Origin: Axinella damicornis
Lineage: Eukaryota; Porifera; Demospongiae; Axinellida; Axinellidae
DNA: 64,000 bases
Assembly (NCBI GenBank): GCA_963931865.1
Contig: OZ007507.1
Coordinates: forward strand, 5,267,148 to 5,331,147
Direction: 5' to 3'
The translations under genes and the position numbers were made by a program. The stretch's first letter is position 1; every line of letters begins with the position of its first letter. The notes under the pieces were generated by a model, which was not told the origin of the DNA, ran no database searches, and saw only the letters and a list, made by a program, of their open reading frames with translations. Shown piece by piece: positions 37,201 through 49,200 of this stretch.

Positions 37201-40200
37201 CTCCTTTCATATCCCATCCCGCACATGGTGGAATGTGAATAAGTACCCTGGAGCCCTGCCCTGGCAAGGTGTATATCTTCTACAGGAAGGTCACCCCAAG
37301 CATCATTAACGTAATCGCCAGTGGGGATGGCACATTTATCACTGGGGAGCTTTCTTCACTGAATATAGGTATATAATTACCCCGCGCGCGCATGCGCGAA
37401 GCGGGGTTAAGCAATCGGTTTTGTCCGTCTGTCAGTCGTCTGTCTGTCAGTCGTCTGTCTGTCAGGCGAAAAAAAATTGAAATTTTGCCACATAGACCCT
37501 CATAAACCATTGAAAGGGAGTCAAACAATAGCAAATAGCAAAACTGCTCTATGTGTACCTGACTGAAGTCAAGGCGCTTCGTTTCGCTGTATTTCGGCTA
37601 TTTCCTACTTTTTATAACTATTCATATTTTGGCTCCACCTCTTCGTGACCTCCGAGTCCCATCAAGAACAGGACACTGGAAACTTCATGCTTCGAGATGA
37701 CCGCTAGGAAACAGTATTTTCTCACAATTTATGTACTTCACAGACATCATGGCTATTGTTTCGGCTGTTTTTTCCAGCTATTTCCTATTATTCGTAACAT
37801 TTAGCCCCACCTCTTCAGCTTCACAATATGCACGTTGTTGTATATACGGTAAGCGGTCACTCCCACACTCCGATATGGTCATACACGAACACAGTATACG
37901 CGATATAGCGATGCGCGAGATGTCACGTCGAGTCGTCGATTGTAGCTGCACTGTATCCTGTAGACATTCCGCGCGTGGTATGTGTTCTATGAACACCTCT
38001 AGTTATGTATATGTGAACACATGCAAAGGACATAGTTGTTGTGCCTGGTCCTGTTCATGTACCATCATTATACAACCTGAAAGTACGGATGTCCATGCAG
38101 ATCACAATCTTCCCAGTAACCTTCATTTTCTACATGCAGTATCAGTAGTGATTACTGTGCCACAGGCAGTTCTCCACGTGGTTGCTAAACACGTGTAGCC
38201 AAACAAGGGGAACGTCTCTCACACACATCACTCATTCAGTTCGCTTATTGTGTCTGTCCGATAATACATGTAGCTCAGGAATGTAAAATGAAGAATCTTG
38301 ATGAATTGGGGCTTCCCCCTTGTTCGAGGCAGTCAGACAATCAAAAAAGTGACGGGCTATTGATCAGTTGTTCTCTACACTAGCACGCCACACTGAGACA
38401 AGGCCACACTGAAGACTGATTAAAGACTGATCACCAATAAAGGCCGATCAAGATGATTGAGACCAATCAAAACTGACAAACCACTAGAACCATATAGTAG
38501 TGACAACCAAGGACTCTTCTCTTGGTACTAAGCATTCAGTTCAGTTCAGGTTTGATAACCCAGGAATGCTGCATCTCCAATGCAGAAGGATTTTATGCAG
38601 GTCCTGGGACCCATAACAGGGGATGGTGATGACATCATCATTCACCATAAACGGTATTACCCAGACCTATTTTTCTGGAAGGGCAAAGGGCAAACTACAC
38701 TCAGAGCAACTGCCACAGTTATGAAACCATTGTTCCACCCATGGCTGCAATTTTGTCTGGAAGTTACCAAGTTATGTACGCACTAGGGTTCCATGCAGTA
38801 GTACTCCAAAGAGTAGTTGAATGTCATTGCTAGCTCTCTAAAGTTGAAACGAATCAGAGCTAAAAGAAATAATCCTTTTTCCTATTCTCTTGCCACACAA
38901 GATGATACCTTTTTTGGATGCATGTACGTAGTTGTGATGCAGTTCCAGGGGAAGTGGGACTAGGTCTGTGCGCACAGTACGCAATAATAAATAGCAGATT
39001 AGTAACAGCTCTAGTGCTGACGTTTGCCAGGGTTCAATGGGGTTCAATCATTTGATCAACTTCTTGCCTGATGCTAAACACTTGAGTGTCACTTCACTGA
39101 TAATCTCTGTGAGGCTGCACTGTCACACAGATAACTGCTCAGTACAGGCATGTAATATAATGGCCAAATTTGGAATTCACTAGTCGAGGATACTCTTCAG
39201 CATGAATTGAAAGCGCAAAGCAGCCTTCTCCAACGGAAAAAAGCAGTAGAACTATTTTGCATTCTGTCATATAGAATGACAGCGCATGTTATCTTGTTCT
39301 ACCCACCTGATACAGTTCTGCACAGTGTACGTACATAATGAATTACACCAAGGCACTCTTACGTACGTACGTACACAGGTAAGTCTGCTGCAGCTGCACG
39401 AGCAAGATTACTATCTCCTGAAGGAGAACTTGTCTCTTGAAGGTAAGGTATACGTATGTATATACGTATGTCTTTGAGTCCTATTATGATTTACTTTGTC
39501 ACAGTATACAAACATTGTGGTGAAAATAAAAGGGAGGGGGTGTCCACACAATATGACATTACAGTTATGCAAAGGAGAATCACTATGCACGTCACTAGGA
39601 CAGGTATTTGCTAACTGGCTCCTCTCAGATCATGATACACGCTCTAAAGAATACTCCTCTCCCGAGGAACTTGATGCTGGTCATGCTTCATTGTGAATAC
39701 TGTAGATTGTGACCTCCAAGGAAGTCCTCCCACACTGGGGCTCAGTACACTTTGCAGTGATGATGAAACTATTAATGTATGCACTATGATCTAATGCTTC
39801 TGGTAGCCTTCCCTGTTGACTGACAAATCTCCCACACATGGAATAATTTTTGTCATGGTAATGGTTACTAAAGCAGGTCATCATTTCCATAGCAACTAAT
39901 ATTTAGAGTGTGAACCATCAGTGAAGAACTTAGTTCACAACTGGGACAAGGACGTTACAAACAGGATAAAAAAATCTTGGATTCCCTTCCTTTGCAAGTT
40001 ACACAACCACGATCTACGTAACTGCAGGACCTGCTCCTGACTTCTTTCATCACAGTGGTTCACATGGTGGTAAAAGGTGGGTGTTTAAATTGGAAGTATC
40101 AGCTGCCTTACCAAAAGCAGATCAAATGTCCACTGCATGGAGTACCAGTAAAATATTAGCCTCATTCCCAGGCTCCCCCCCCCCCTCCCCCCCACCCCCC

Positions 40201-43200
40201 CCCCCCCCCCCCCCCCCCCCACCCCACCCCACTGCAGTGCCCTCAGTGCAGGGGGAAGCCTGGGAATGAGGCTAGTAAAATATGATTGCAGTAGCAACGA
40301 CTCTAATGCTGGTGGCACCAACTTGGTGCCACACACCCCTTTTGATGAAGTCTAAATTCTCGACATGATTGTCAGCTGCTTGGATTCCCAGTAGCAACAT
40401 GTTGACCAAGACGAAAGCAAGCACAGAGACGGTTCTGAATCTGAAGATCTATACACACAAACTCTCCAACCTTAGTCCCCCCCTCCACACACATACCAGA
40501 GCGTGAAGAAATGAAACATCTGCATATGGCAGGAAGTGATGTCAGATAGTTTAATCACCTCTAATTACCTCGGGTATGTTTATTGTTACTCCCCAAAGGC
40601 AGCCAACACAAGGATCCTTTCCTGTGGACTGCAAAACCATGGTAACAGAGACTCAAAGAGAAGACAGTAACAGTGCTAGCAAAGAGAGAGGTTTTCATGG
40701 CAGCAACTTCATTGTGCATACTGCTGCACTAGTTGCTATACTGTTTGCAAGTCACAGCCGTACTGGACTTCTGCATTGGAGTCACAAGAGATTGAAACAG
40801 CATTGAATCTTGCACTCTGATTGGTTAAATCGTACACTCAAATCTTGCACTGTGATTCGTCAATTCGTGTCCAAATTTGGTCTAGTATGTAGACTGTGTG
40901 ACTAGCATGCTTGAACAATAAATGTATAGTTAGCCATAACAGTCAACTACACCAAGGCGCTAAAACTATACTGACTATCATGTACTACAACTGGAAATAT
41001 CTATGCATGACGAGGTCACGTCCTCTGTGTGTGACAGGTGGAGTGAGGTAGCACACCATGATGTCATAGAGATTCAGGGCATGGCGAGCATGCTGTGAGG
41101 CATTCATAGATATGATATCTGGTGACCAACTTCAAAGAATGCCTCTTATAAACACACCTCTGTGATCACTGCACTACTGACTTCAAAAAATTTCTTTGGG
41201 TGACCTTTTTGCTAATTAGGTTGGCTGCAACATGGTTAACAAAGGCCAAACGCCCAGAGAGTAGGCTAGCCTCGTACCCAGGCCCTCACGCGGAATGCGG
41301 AAGAGGGCCTGGTGACACTTGGCAAAATTCCCGTATGTGCTGAGCTCAGCAGTCTTGATTTCGGGTAGGCGAATCACGTTCGTCCATTGCCAATTACTGC
41401 ATAGTAATTACATTCTTCACCCCGTGAAAAGTGTAGCCGTTTGATAAAACCGCTGTTCTAGCCTTCAAGACTCACCTCTGGTCGCTCCTTGGCAAGGACT
41501 TGCTACTTAGCCACCACCAACAGCTACCTTCCGCGTGATTTCGAATGCATCCAAGTAAGGAATGTAATCGATTACGCAATTATGCTGACTGAGCACATAC
41601 GGGAATTTTGCCATGTGTCACCAGGCCCTCTTCCGCGTTCCGCGCGAGGGCCTGGGTACGAGGCTAAGAGTAGGCTGCAAGACAACTGCCAGAGCAAGAG
41701 GTAGTAAGCGTATGGCTAAGAGATATCGACCAGATCTGGTGCGTAGGTATGCCACAGCTTGGCGTAACCTTAAAGGGGTGTCTATCCACAGCAATCTTCC
41801 GCACCCAATGTTCACGCTGGTTTGAATAATTAGGACCTGTTAATCGCATTAGAGCTCTCAGAAGGTACCACATGCAATGGCTGTTTTAGGGCTATAGGAC
41901 AAGATGAGAAACGGATTAAGTGGAATACAAACCAAATCTCATCATGATTGCATTCTGTGCTAAGTGCTAATAAGAAATCATATAAGGTGTGTACGCTGTG
42001 AATTCACACCACCTGTAAAAACACGTGGGATCATGTTACAATACTGAATGCAAACACTGTACAGAAATTTTGGCCCATCACTCAAACCTCAAAGAGACCA
42101 TACTCACATACTTACATACACAGAATTGGTCCCAGGCCACCGCCATGTGTTGTTTATGTGGGGGGGACATCTTAAGAGTACAAACTGTGTTTGAGATCTT
42201 GTCCAAGCAGGAAGCAGACAATTAACAGTATCCTTTGCACTTCCAGTGTAGACACACACATAAGGATGAACCCCTACTCAGACAAGCTCCATAAGTGCTA
42301 ATCACCCTCATTCCCAGGCTATTTGCAAACACAGCTACTGAAGTACAAGAAATTAGATCCATCTCTGCAGCTGTCTCCTCACTGTACCAGCCTTGCCCTT
42401 GTACCCAGGCCCACACACAGAACGCAGAAGTGGGGCTGCTGACATTTGGCAAAATTCCTGCATGTGCTGAGGTCAGCAGTCTTGATTTAGGGTAGGCGAA
42501 TCATGTTTGTTCATTGCCAATTACTGTGTACTCTTTATCGCGTGAAAAGTGTAGCTGTTTGCTAAAACCACTGTTCTAGCCTTTCTAGACTCAACTCCGG
42601 TCGCTCGTTGGCAAAGACTTTCTACTTAGCCATCACCAACAGTTACCTGCCATGTGAATTTGAATGCATCCAAGTAAGGAATGTAATCGCTTATACTTGT
42701 GCTGACTGAGCACATACGGAATTTTGCCCAAGTGTCACCAGGCCCTCTTCCGCGTTCTGCGTGTGGGCATGGGTACGAGGCTAGTACCAGCCAACCTTAC
42801 ATTATACATGTGTTGTACCACTCATGCTCACAAGCCCAAATTGTCTTGCTGTCCTTGGGATGAGACGTGACGCAATTGTGGAAGCACTAATTGGGAAGTA
42901 AAGAAGACCAAGGAGGAATTGACTGCCCGAAGGAAGAGGATGATGATCTGGCAATACAAGGGTTCAAAGGAAGGTCAATAATCCTGCATACATTCATCCA
43001 TGTACTTCTCTTCCTTCCTGCAAGGAGGTATAGCCACCATTTGGAGGGGCCTCACAGGAAGCAAGAGAAAGGCACAGTGAATGTATGCAGGATTGTTGAC
43101 CTCCTTTGAAGTAACAAATTACAGGACTTGGGGCTGTTAGCTTCAAATATTATGCCCGTTCAGTCACCTGCTCAGTAAACAAATTTGGTTCACAGCCCTG

Positions 43201-46200
43201 CAATACCCTGCAACAGACTGCCAGTTAGCCTGAATTGTAGATGCTCTATATGCTGGAGTTATCACAACGCCTTACAATTCAACCTTACCAATTCATATTA
43301 CAATCACAGTTTGCAGAATCACACAGCTGTGTGTAGTACACCTTAGATTCACTCGTTAAGTTGCCATTATACTATTTGAATTTTCAAACTAGTGGGTGTC
43401 CTTGTAGCAGAATTTGTTGTGATCATTCAGCTTGAATGAAGGTCCAATAAACAGCTCTAGTTCACACAACACAGCTTGATGCATGATACCAAAAATGGGA
43501 CTATTCAGTTTCTCAATGCCATTGAAATATCTAGTCGCCTTCAACAGGCACAGACATGTATACTAATCCATTTTACCATTCCCAATTTGTATCCATCAGA
43601 GCTTCACAGAGAGCTGTGTACGGCACTTCAATTCACTCTGCCATATTAAGTGTATAGATTGGAAAGGGTCCATTGTAATACCCGAATAGCATAAGCATGT
43701 GTAATAAATTAAAAGATGATACATGTTGAAACCTGTGTATTAATTAATAACCCTTTACCAACCGTAGACTTTGGAGGTCAGTTTTTTATAGCTTGTAATT
43801 TACTTAAACATACCCTACATAAGATTCCTATTGGGTTTCATACTCAAAACTTCACATGGAACTGCTCACAGCTTTCCACATTTGTGACTCTGACCACACC
43901 CACTCATTAACGAGTATGCGATCAAGATGCTTGGGCAATGGTAACTCACTCTAGCACAAAAATCACCCTTGAAACTGGAATTCGAGGATCTACAAGGTGA
44001 GAGCACTGTTTTCTACACCCATTTATGCTTAAAACCAAAGAAATGGCCCACCTGGCTCCAACCAAGGGCTATTCACGGCTAAGCCCAGACACAGCCTTCG
44101 ACCTCCCCTGTCCCACCCTTTCTGCTCACACAGAACTACTGTCCCAAGGACATTGTCAATGTGACATCATGAAGCTGAAAGTCTCATGACAGCATAGCGT
44201 AATTGGTTGGTAAAGGGTTAAAAGTAAGCTGAGAGCATACAAGTGGTGTAAATATCCATCACTGCATTTAAGTATACTAAACTTGCATTTGAAATATGCA
44301 TCGTCATGTAATTTGTTGCTTTGCACTGTAGGCAGCATTGATACTCTCATCAAGCCTAATAAATAGACTGTGACTAGATGGTATGATTTGATGGATCAGC
44401 AGAACCTACCACTCCAAGGAACAAGAAGTGATAGGTCTTGTTCCAAATACTGAAAATCAAGGTGTACACTTAGTATACCAGCTAGCCTCATTCTTAGACT
44501 CCACACTTGATTGTGGTATGAAAGCAGAAAGGTACATAGTCTAGCTGCTAGACCCTCCTCTCCCCACCCCGGAAACAGAAGGACAGGAAACGGACTGTCC
44601 ATTTCCTGTCCTTCCGTTTCCGGGGTGGGGAGAGGAGGGTCTAGCAGCTAGACTAAAAGGTATGGCAACCAATGAAAGTGCGGGCAGAATTCCAATAAGA
44701 GCAATTATGGGTATGTTGTGTTATGTCCTATTCCACAGAGGAAATAGTCAATCAAGTATGTAGATCTCTGAAAATGGATGTGGTCATATGTTAGCCTTAT
44801 TACCGTACCAGGCCATTCCCACCTCCAGTCATTGACTGCTTGCTGAGAGATCTGGTAACATGCGGTGACGCCAGGCAGACAGTAGACACACAGGGGGCAG
44901 TACCTGACCTGATTCCTGTTTTGCGTCGACCCGTCCCTGGCATTGCGAGCAAGAAAGGTAATTGATGCTTCCTTGTGAATGCCCTGGCATCCAATCTTCG
45001 TCGGCACTGTCCCCATGTGACTACCTGATGTCACTGCATGTGACCAAATCTCCCAAGCACCCCCACCCACCGTATTTGCATACTGCAAGCAATCAAAGAC
45101 TGGAGGTGGGAACGACCTGGGAACGAGCCTACCCAACTTGGTGTTCCACTGAACCCAGCGGAGAGTGAGAGGTGTGCAACGATGACTGAGTCTCTAATGT
45201 GCACTAAACAAATTTTGTAACATAATGTAACATTGTGTAACACAGCACACATTCCACAAGAGTATACGTAGTGGGAGGTGAGTACAGAGAAGCACTTCTG
45301 GAATGTGTAAACAGGTTCTCAACCAAGAAGGTAAGTCTGCCATGTGTAAATTCAACTGTCATTCAATACCTTTGAAGTGAACACAATTCATTTATTTGGG
45401 GCAGACTTGCCCACACAAGCGGGCACAAACTATGATGTAATGCAATAAGTGCTCCAGTATCTCCAGTTGTTGTTGGGTCAAGCAATTAGTCATCCCACAT
45501 CAGAATATGGTATCCAATGATTCTTACTTTGTGGTCTGAAATGAAAGAAGCTACAAAAGTGTGGATCCAAGTAATTGCCAAATGAGGTTTCAGGTTGCCT
45601 GGCAACCACAGGTAATTTGGGAAGTTACCATTTGAGCCAGATTGAGGTCTGCTAATTGGTTCACTTTTGAGCAGGGATTGGAACTGTGTCAACACTGCCC
45701 ACCCCTGGATGGCTGCTGGCACACTCTTAGCATGTTATCTTTCACCTTACATACATCAACCAGCGGGCACATCAACCAACTGGAACGTGTGTAGATCTCT
45801 ATCACGATTCTTTTAGCTGCCGCCAGATCAATGACATTTCACGTCAAAGTGATAAGTTCTTCTGTGTGCAATCTTCTTGAATCAGGTCATTTGACTGTGG
45901 TTTAGATTGTAAGTGTGTTTAAGTATGTGTCGACATTGAAGTGGCAAAAGTGCATGCAGACTGTGTTATTGCATGAGTGCAAGGACTAACAGGCCGGAGG
46001 GTTAGTGCCAATATTATGACGGATAGCCCCTGCACGCGTACAATAACTAGTTTGTTGCATGATGACGACAGTGTCAAGATATCATACCGGCATTATGCTT
46101 AGTGCCATCTATTATTTCATGTAGGTTACCTTTGAACTTGCACGGTATAGTGCAACTAGACCACATAAACATAAACCCCACCCCTTGCTCTACATCACCC

Positions 46201-49200
46201 ATCATAGGCGGCGGCGGCGGTCCAGCTGGTCCAGCTTTGGCCGGACCACTTTTCCAGCCGACCTGATTATAATATCACGAGCATGTGTCGTCACACATAA
46301 TCTATGCTCGATCGTACATGCAGACTCGGCAATGGCATCTGTTTCTCGTCCTAGTTCTGGGCCTACCATTGACACTCCACACCAGCCAAGGTCTTTTTTC
46401 ACCCAAAATGGACATTTGGATGTTGCGAGAGCGCTTCCTCATCGCTAAAAATACATGCGAAAATTTTTCCACGCTTCGCACGGACAGATCAGCACTTTGC
46501 ACCTCTGCGAAGACGCAGAGCGCCACCAGGCACCGCTTTTCATGGTGTGCTGCTACGATCACCCCCCTTGTTCCAGATCACCCCCCTTGTTCCAGATCAC
46601 CCCCCTTGTTTCAGATCACCCCCCTTGTTCCAGATCACCCCCCTTGTTTCAGATCACCCCCCTTGTTCCAGATCACACCCCCCTTGTTCCAGATCATCCC
46701 CTTTGTTCCAGATCACCCCCCTTGTCCACATCACCCCCCTTCCTGCACATCACCTCTCTTGCTTCCATTCGTCCCATGCACTTGCTCCCTATGGTCATTA
46801 CCACCTCGTCCTTCCCGCTATCCCTTGACTGATAAAAAGTCTTACCTCCTTGATGGGCCTTGCACCCCTCACCCCTTCTCCTTATGCTCCCCTGCCCCTG
46901 CTATTGACCGACCACACACCTTCCCACCAAGAGGAAAATAAGCTCTCCCATCTCTTACCTCCTTGATGAGCCTTGCTAGGTAAAGTGTCTTGTTGTGTGC
47001 ATCAATGGACAGGCCATCAGCACATGACACTAAACCCAGGGGGAAGGCGTGAGTTCCGAGGAACGAAAGCACATGCTCCTTTTGGACATCTGACCGGCCA
47101 GTGATGTAGATTATGAGGTATCCCAAGTCTTGCCAACAGCTGGAGGGAGGAGGAAGAGAGAGAGGGAGGAAGAAAAAGGAGAGAGAGAGACGAGAGAGAG
47201 GGAGGAAGAGAAGGGAGAGAGAGAGGGAAGAGGAGGGAGGGAGAGAGGGAGGAATTCAATTCTGAAGACAGGCCTGAACAGCACAACTAGGGATACTTAG
47301 TTGTCAGAACTGATGTTTGAAATTTGCAAATGAACCATCAAACATGACTGTGGAGTAAATGGTGTCAATTTGTTTGTGTAAATATGATTTACTTTAGCCA
47401 CACATATTGTGGCAAACTAATTATTTGTGGACAGTGTTGCCTCCTTTGCTAGTAATGTCTCATGCAATACAATGGTATAGCCTCGTTCCCAGGCCCCGGA
47501 ACGAGGCTAATACAATGGAGGAGTTTTGATGACAACGATGAGAAGGGAAATTACGTATAACTTCCCGTCAGTGTTTCCCCTACATTGTAATTACAGTGAA
47601 TTTCGCTTGAGTTGATAAGTTCCATGTTGCGTACGCAGACGAATGACTAGCATACATGTGCAAGTACTTGTTGATGTTTTATTTCCATACAAGTGAAAAT
47701 TCACTGTATTCAGCTTCACTCAAACAGCACAGTGTCACACGTACCTGGGTGGTCACTCCAATAAGCACCGAACTTAGAGCTGCGCCGGGTTGCAATCCCA
47801 TACATTTGTATATGGTGAATGTAAGTGTGGCATGGGTGTGGCTTACTATATAAATAAGTCACACAGTCATGGTGGATTTTTGTCATGTGCAGCTTAGCTA
47901 AGCCTCGTTCCCAGGCCTTCTACACCTCCAGTTTTTGATCGCTTGCAGTTGATCAAAAAACTGGAGGTGTAGAAGGCCTGGGAATGAGGCTACAGCTTAG
48001 CAGTGTGGTCACAGGAAATGTGTGGACAGTAACAGCTAGGTTGTGACCAGGTCATTGCTCCAAATACAGTGCTCATTGGAGTGACCACCCCTTAATGCCT
48101 TGTGTGGAGAGAGAGGGAGGACATTATCGTTGCCATGGTAACATGAGAGAGAGGACATCATTGTTGCCATGGTAACCAGAGTCCCTAGTACCTACTACAA
48201 CTGCAACACAACTGAACATAAGGGCACTACAACGTACAAGGTGCTACAGTTGATTTCACCTGGCTTCGAATAATGAGCATCAGGTGTGAAGTGTACCAAT
48301 GCAGCTAGTGTCCTAGTGTAAGTTGTATCCGACCAGGTGAGCTGACCAAGTGAGGCAACCAGGTGCCGCTGTGATTCATGCGCACCTTACACTCACTCCA
48401 AGCCAGGTGAAATCAACAGTGCTACATCCTAACGTGTTGTATGTGTAAGGTTATGTAATGCACCTAAACTTGTTTGACAATAAGGTATCTTATTTACACA
48501 CCTTCAAAGCTGTGGCATGCTAGCATATCAACAGCTGAAACCTAATGACTTTATGCTAAGCTGGTTAGCACTACATCAAAGTTGGAAGAGGTGGGAAGCT
48601 AATAAGCATCTGTTCTGAGACAAAACAGCTGAATTAACAAGCCAAGGGTGGGGTGGGGATTCAGGCAAAATCAAGCAATTTGAAGTTACCAGTTAGTACT
48701 AATGCAATATACCAAGCATCCCTCACCGTGCGACCTCCACTGCCCCTGGCTTGATCTTTATATCCCTCGCTGAGAATGAAAAATTGGAGGCGAGGGCCCC
48801 GTCCACACTGAAGACTATGGCCTCAGTGTGGGGCGGTACAATGAAGAGGTTGCAGCTGGCTGTTGTATGGTCACCCCTGCATGTGTGGTATCCATGTGGA
48901 TGGGTGTGTGATATGGGCGTGTGGGTAATTAGTGGGTGTGTGGATGTGTGGATATGTGAGTGGCAGTGTGTGGATATGTGAGTGGCAGTGTGTGGATATG
49001 TGGGTGGCAGTGTGTGGATATGTGGGTGGCAGTGTGTGGATATGTGGGTGGCAGTTGTGGGTGGTGGTGTGTGGTACATGTGTATGTGGGGCAGTGGTGT
49101 CTGGGTACGGGTTAGTCTAGATGTGATCCATGCTGGGGTTGGTTTGGGTCTGGGGCCGAGACTAGGTATGGGCATGTGGGTATATGGGGGTGTGGATATG

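Larger units (their letters stand above)
34905..46958. other. 12-kb PITPNM intron
   Basis: Contains at least six foldback-type elements, the Helitron-like repeat copy, the TAACCCTTTACC element and the possible nested plus-strand gene. From 45.2 to 46.2 kb I see nothing that I can name. Confidence 0.6.

Noticed and set aside
41489..41873. Short open frames reading SLVPRPSRGTRKRAW and similar
   Set aside because: These are translations of foldback terminal repeats; the same peptide pattern recurs wherever the repeat occurs.
46285..46941. Plus-strand open frame of 218 codons with a hydrophobic start
   Set aside because: Most of it is the 20-bp minisatellite read as Pro-Leu-Phe-Gln repeats; the start has no recognisable domain and two other frames are also open.
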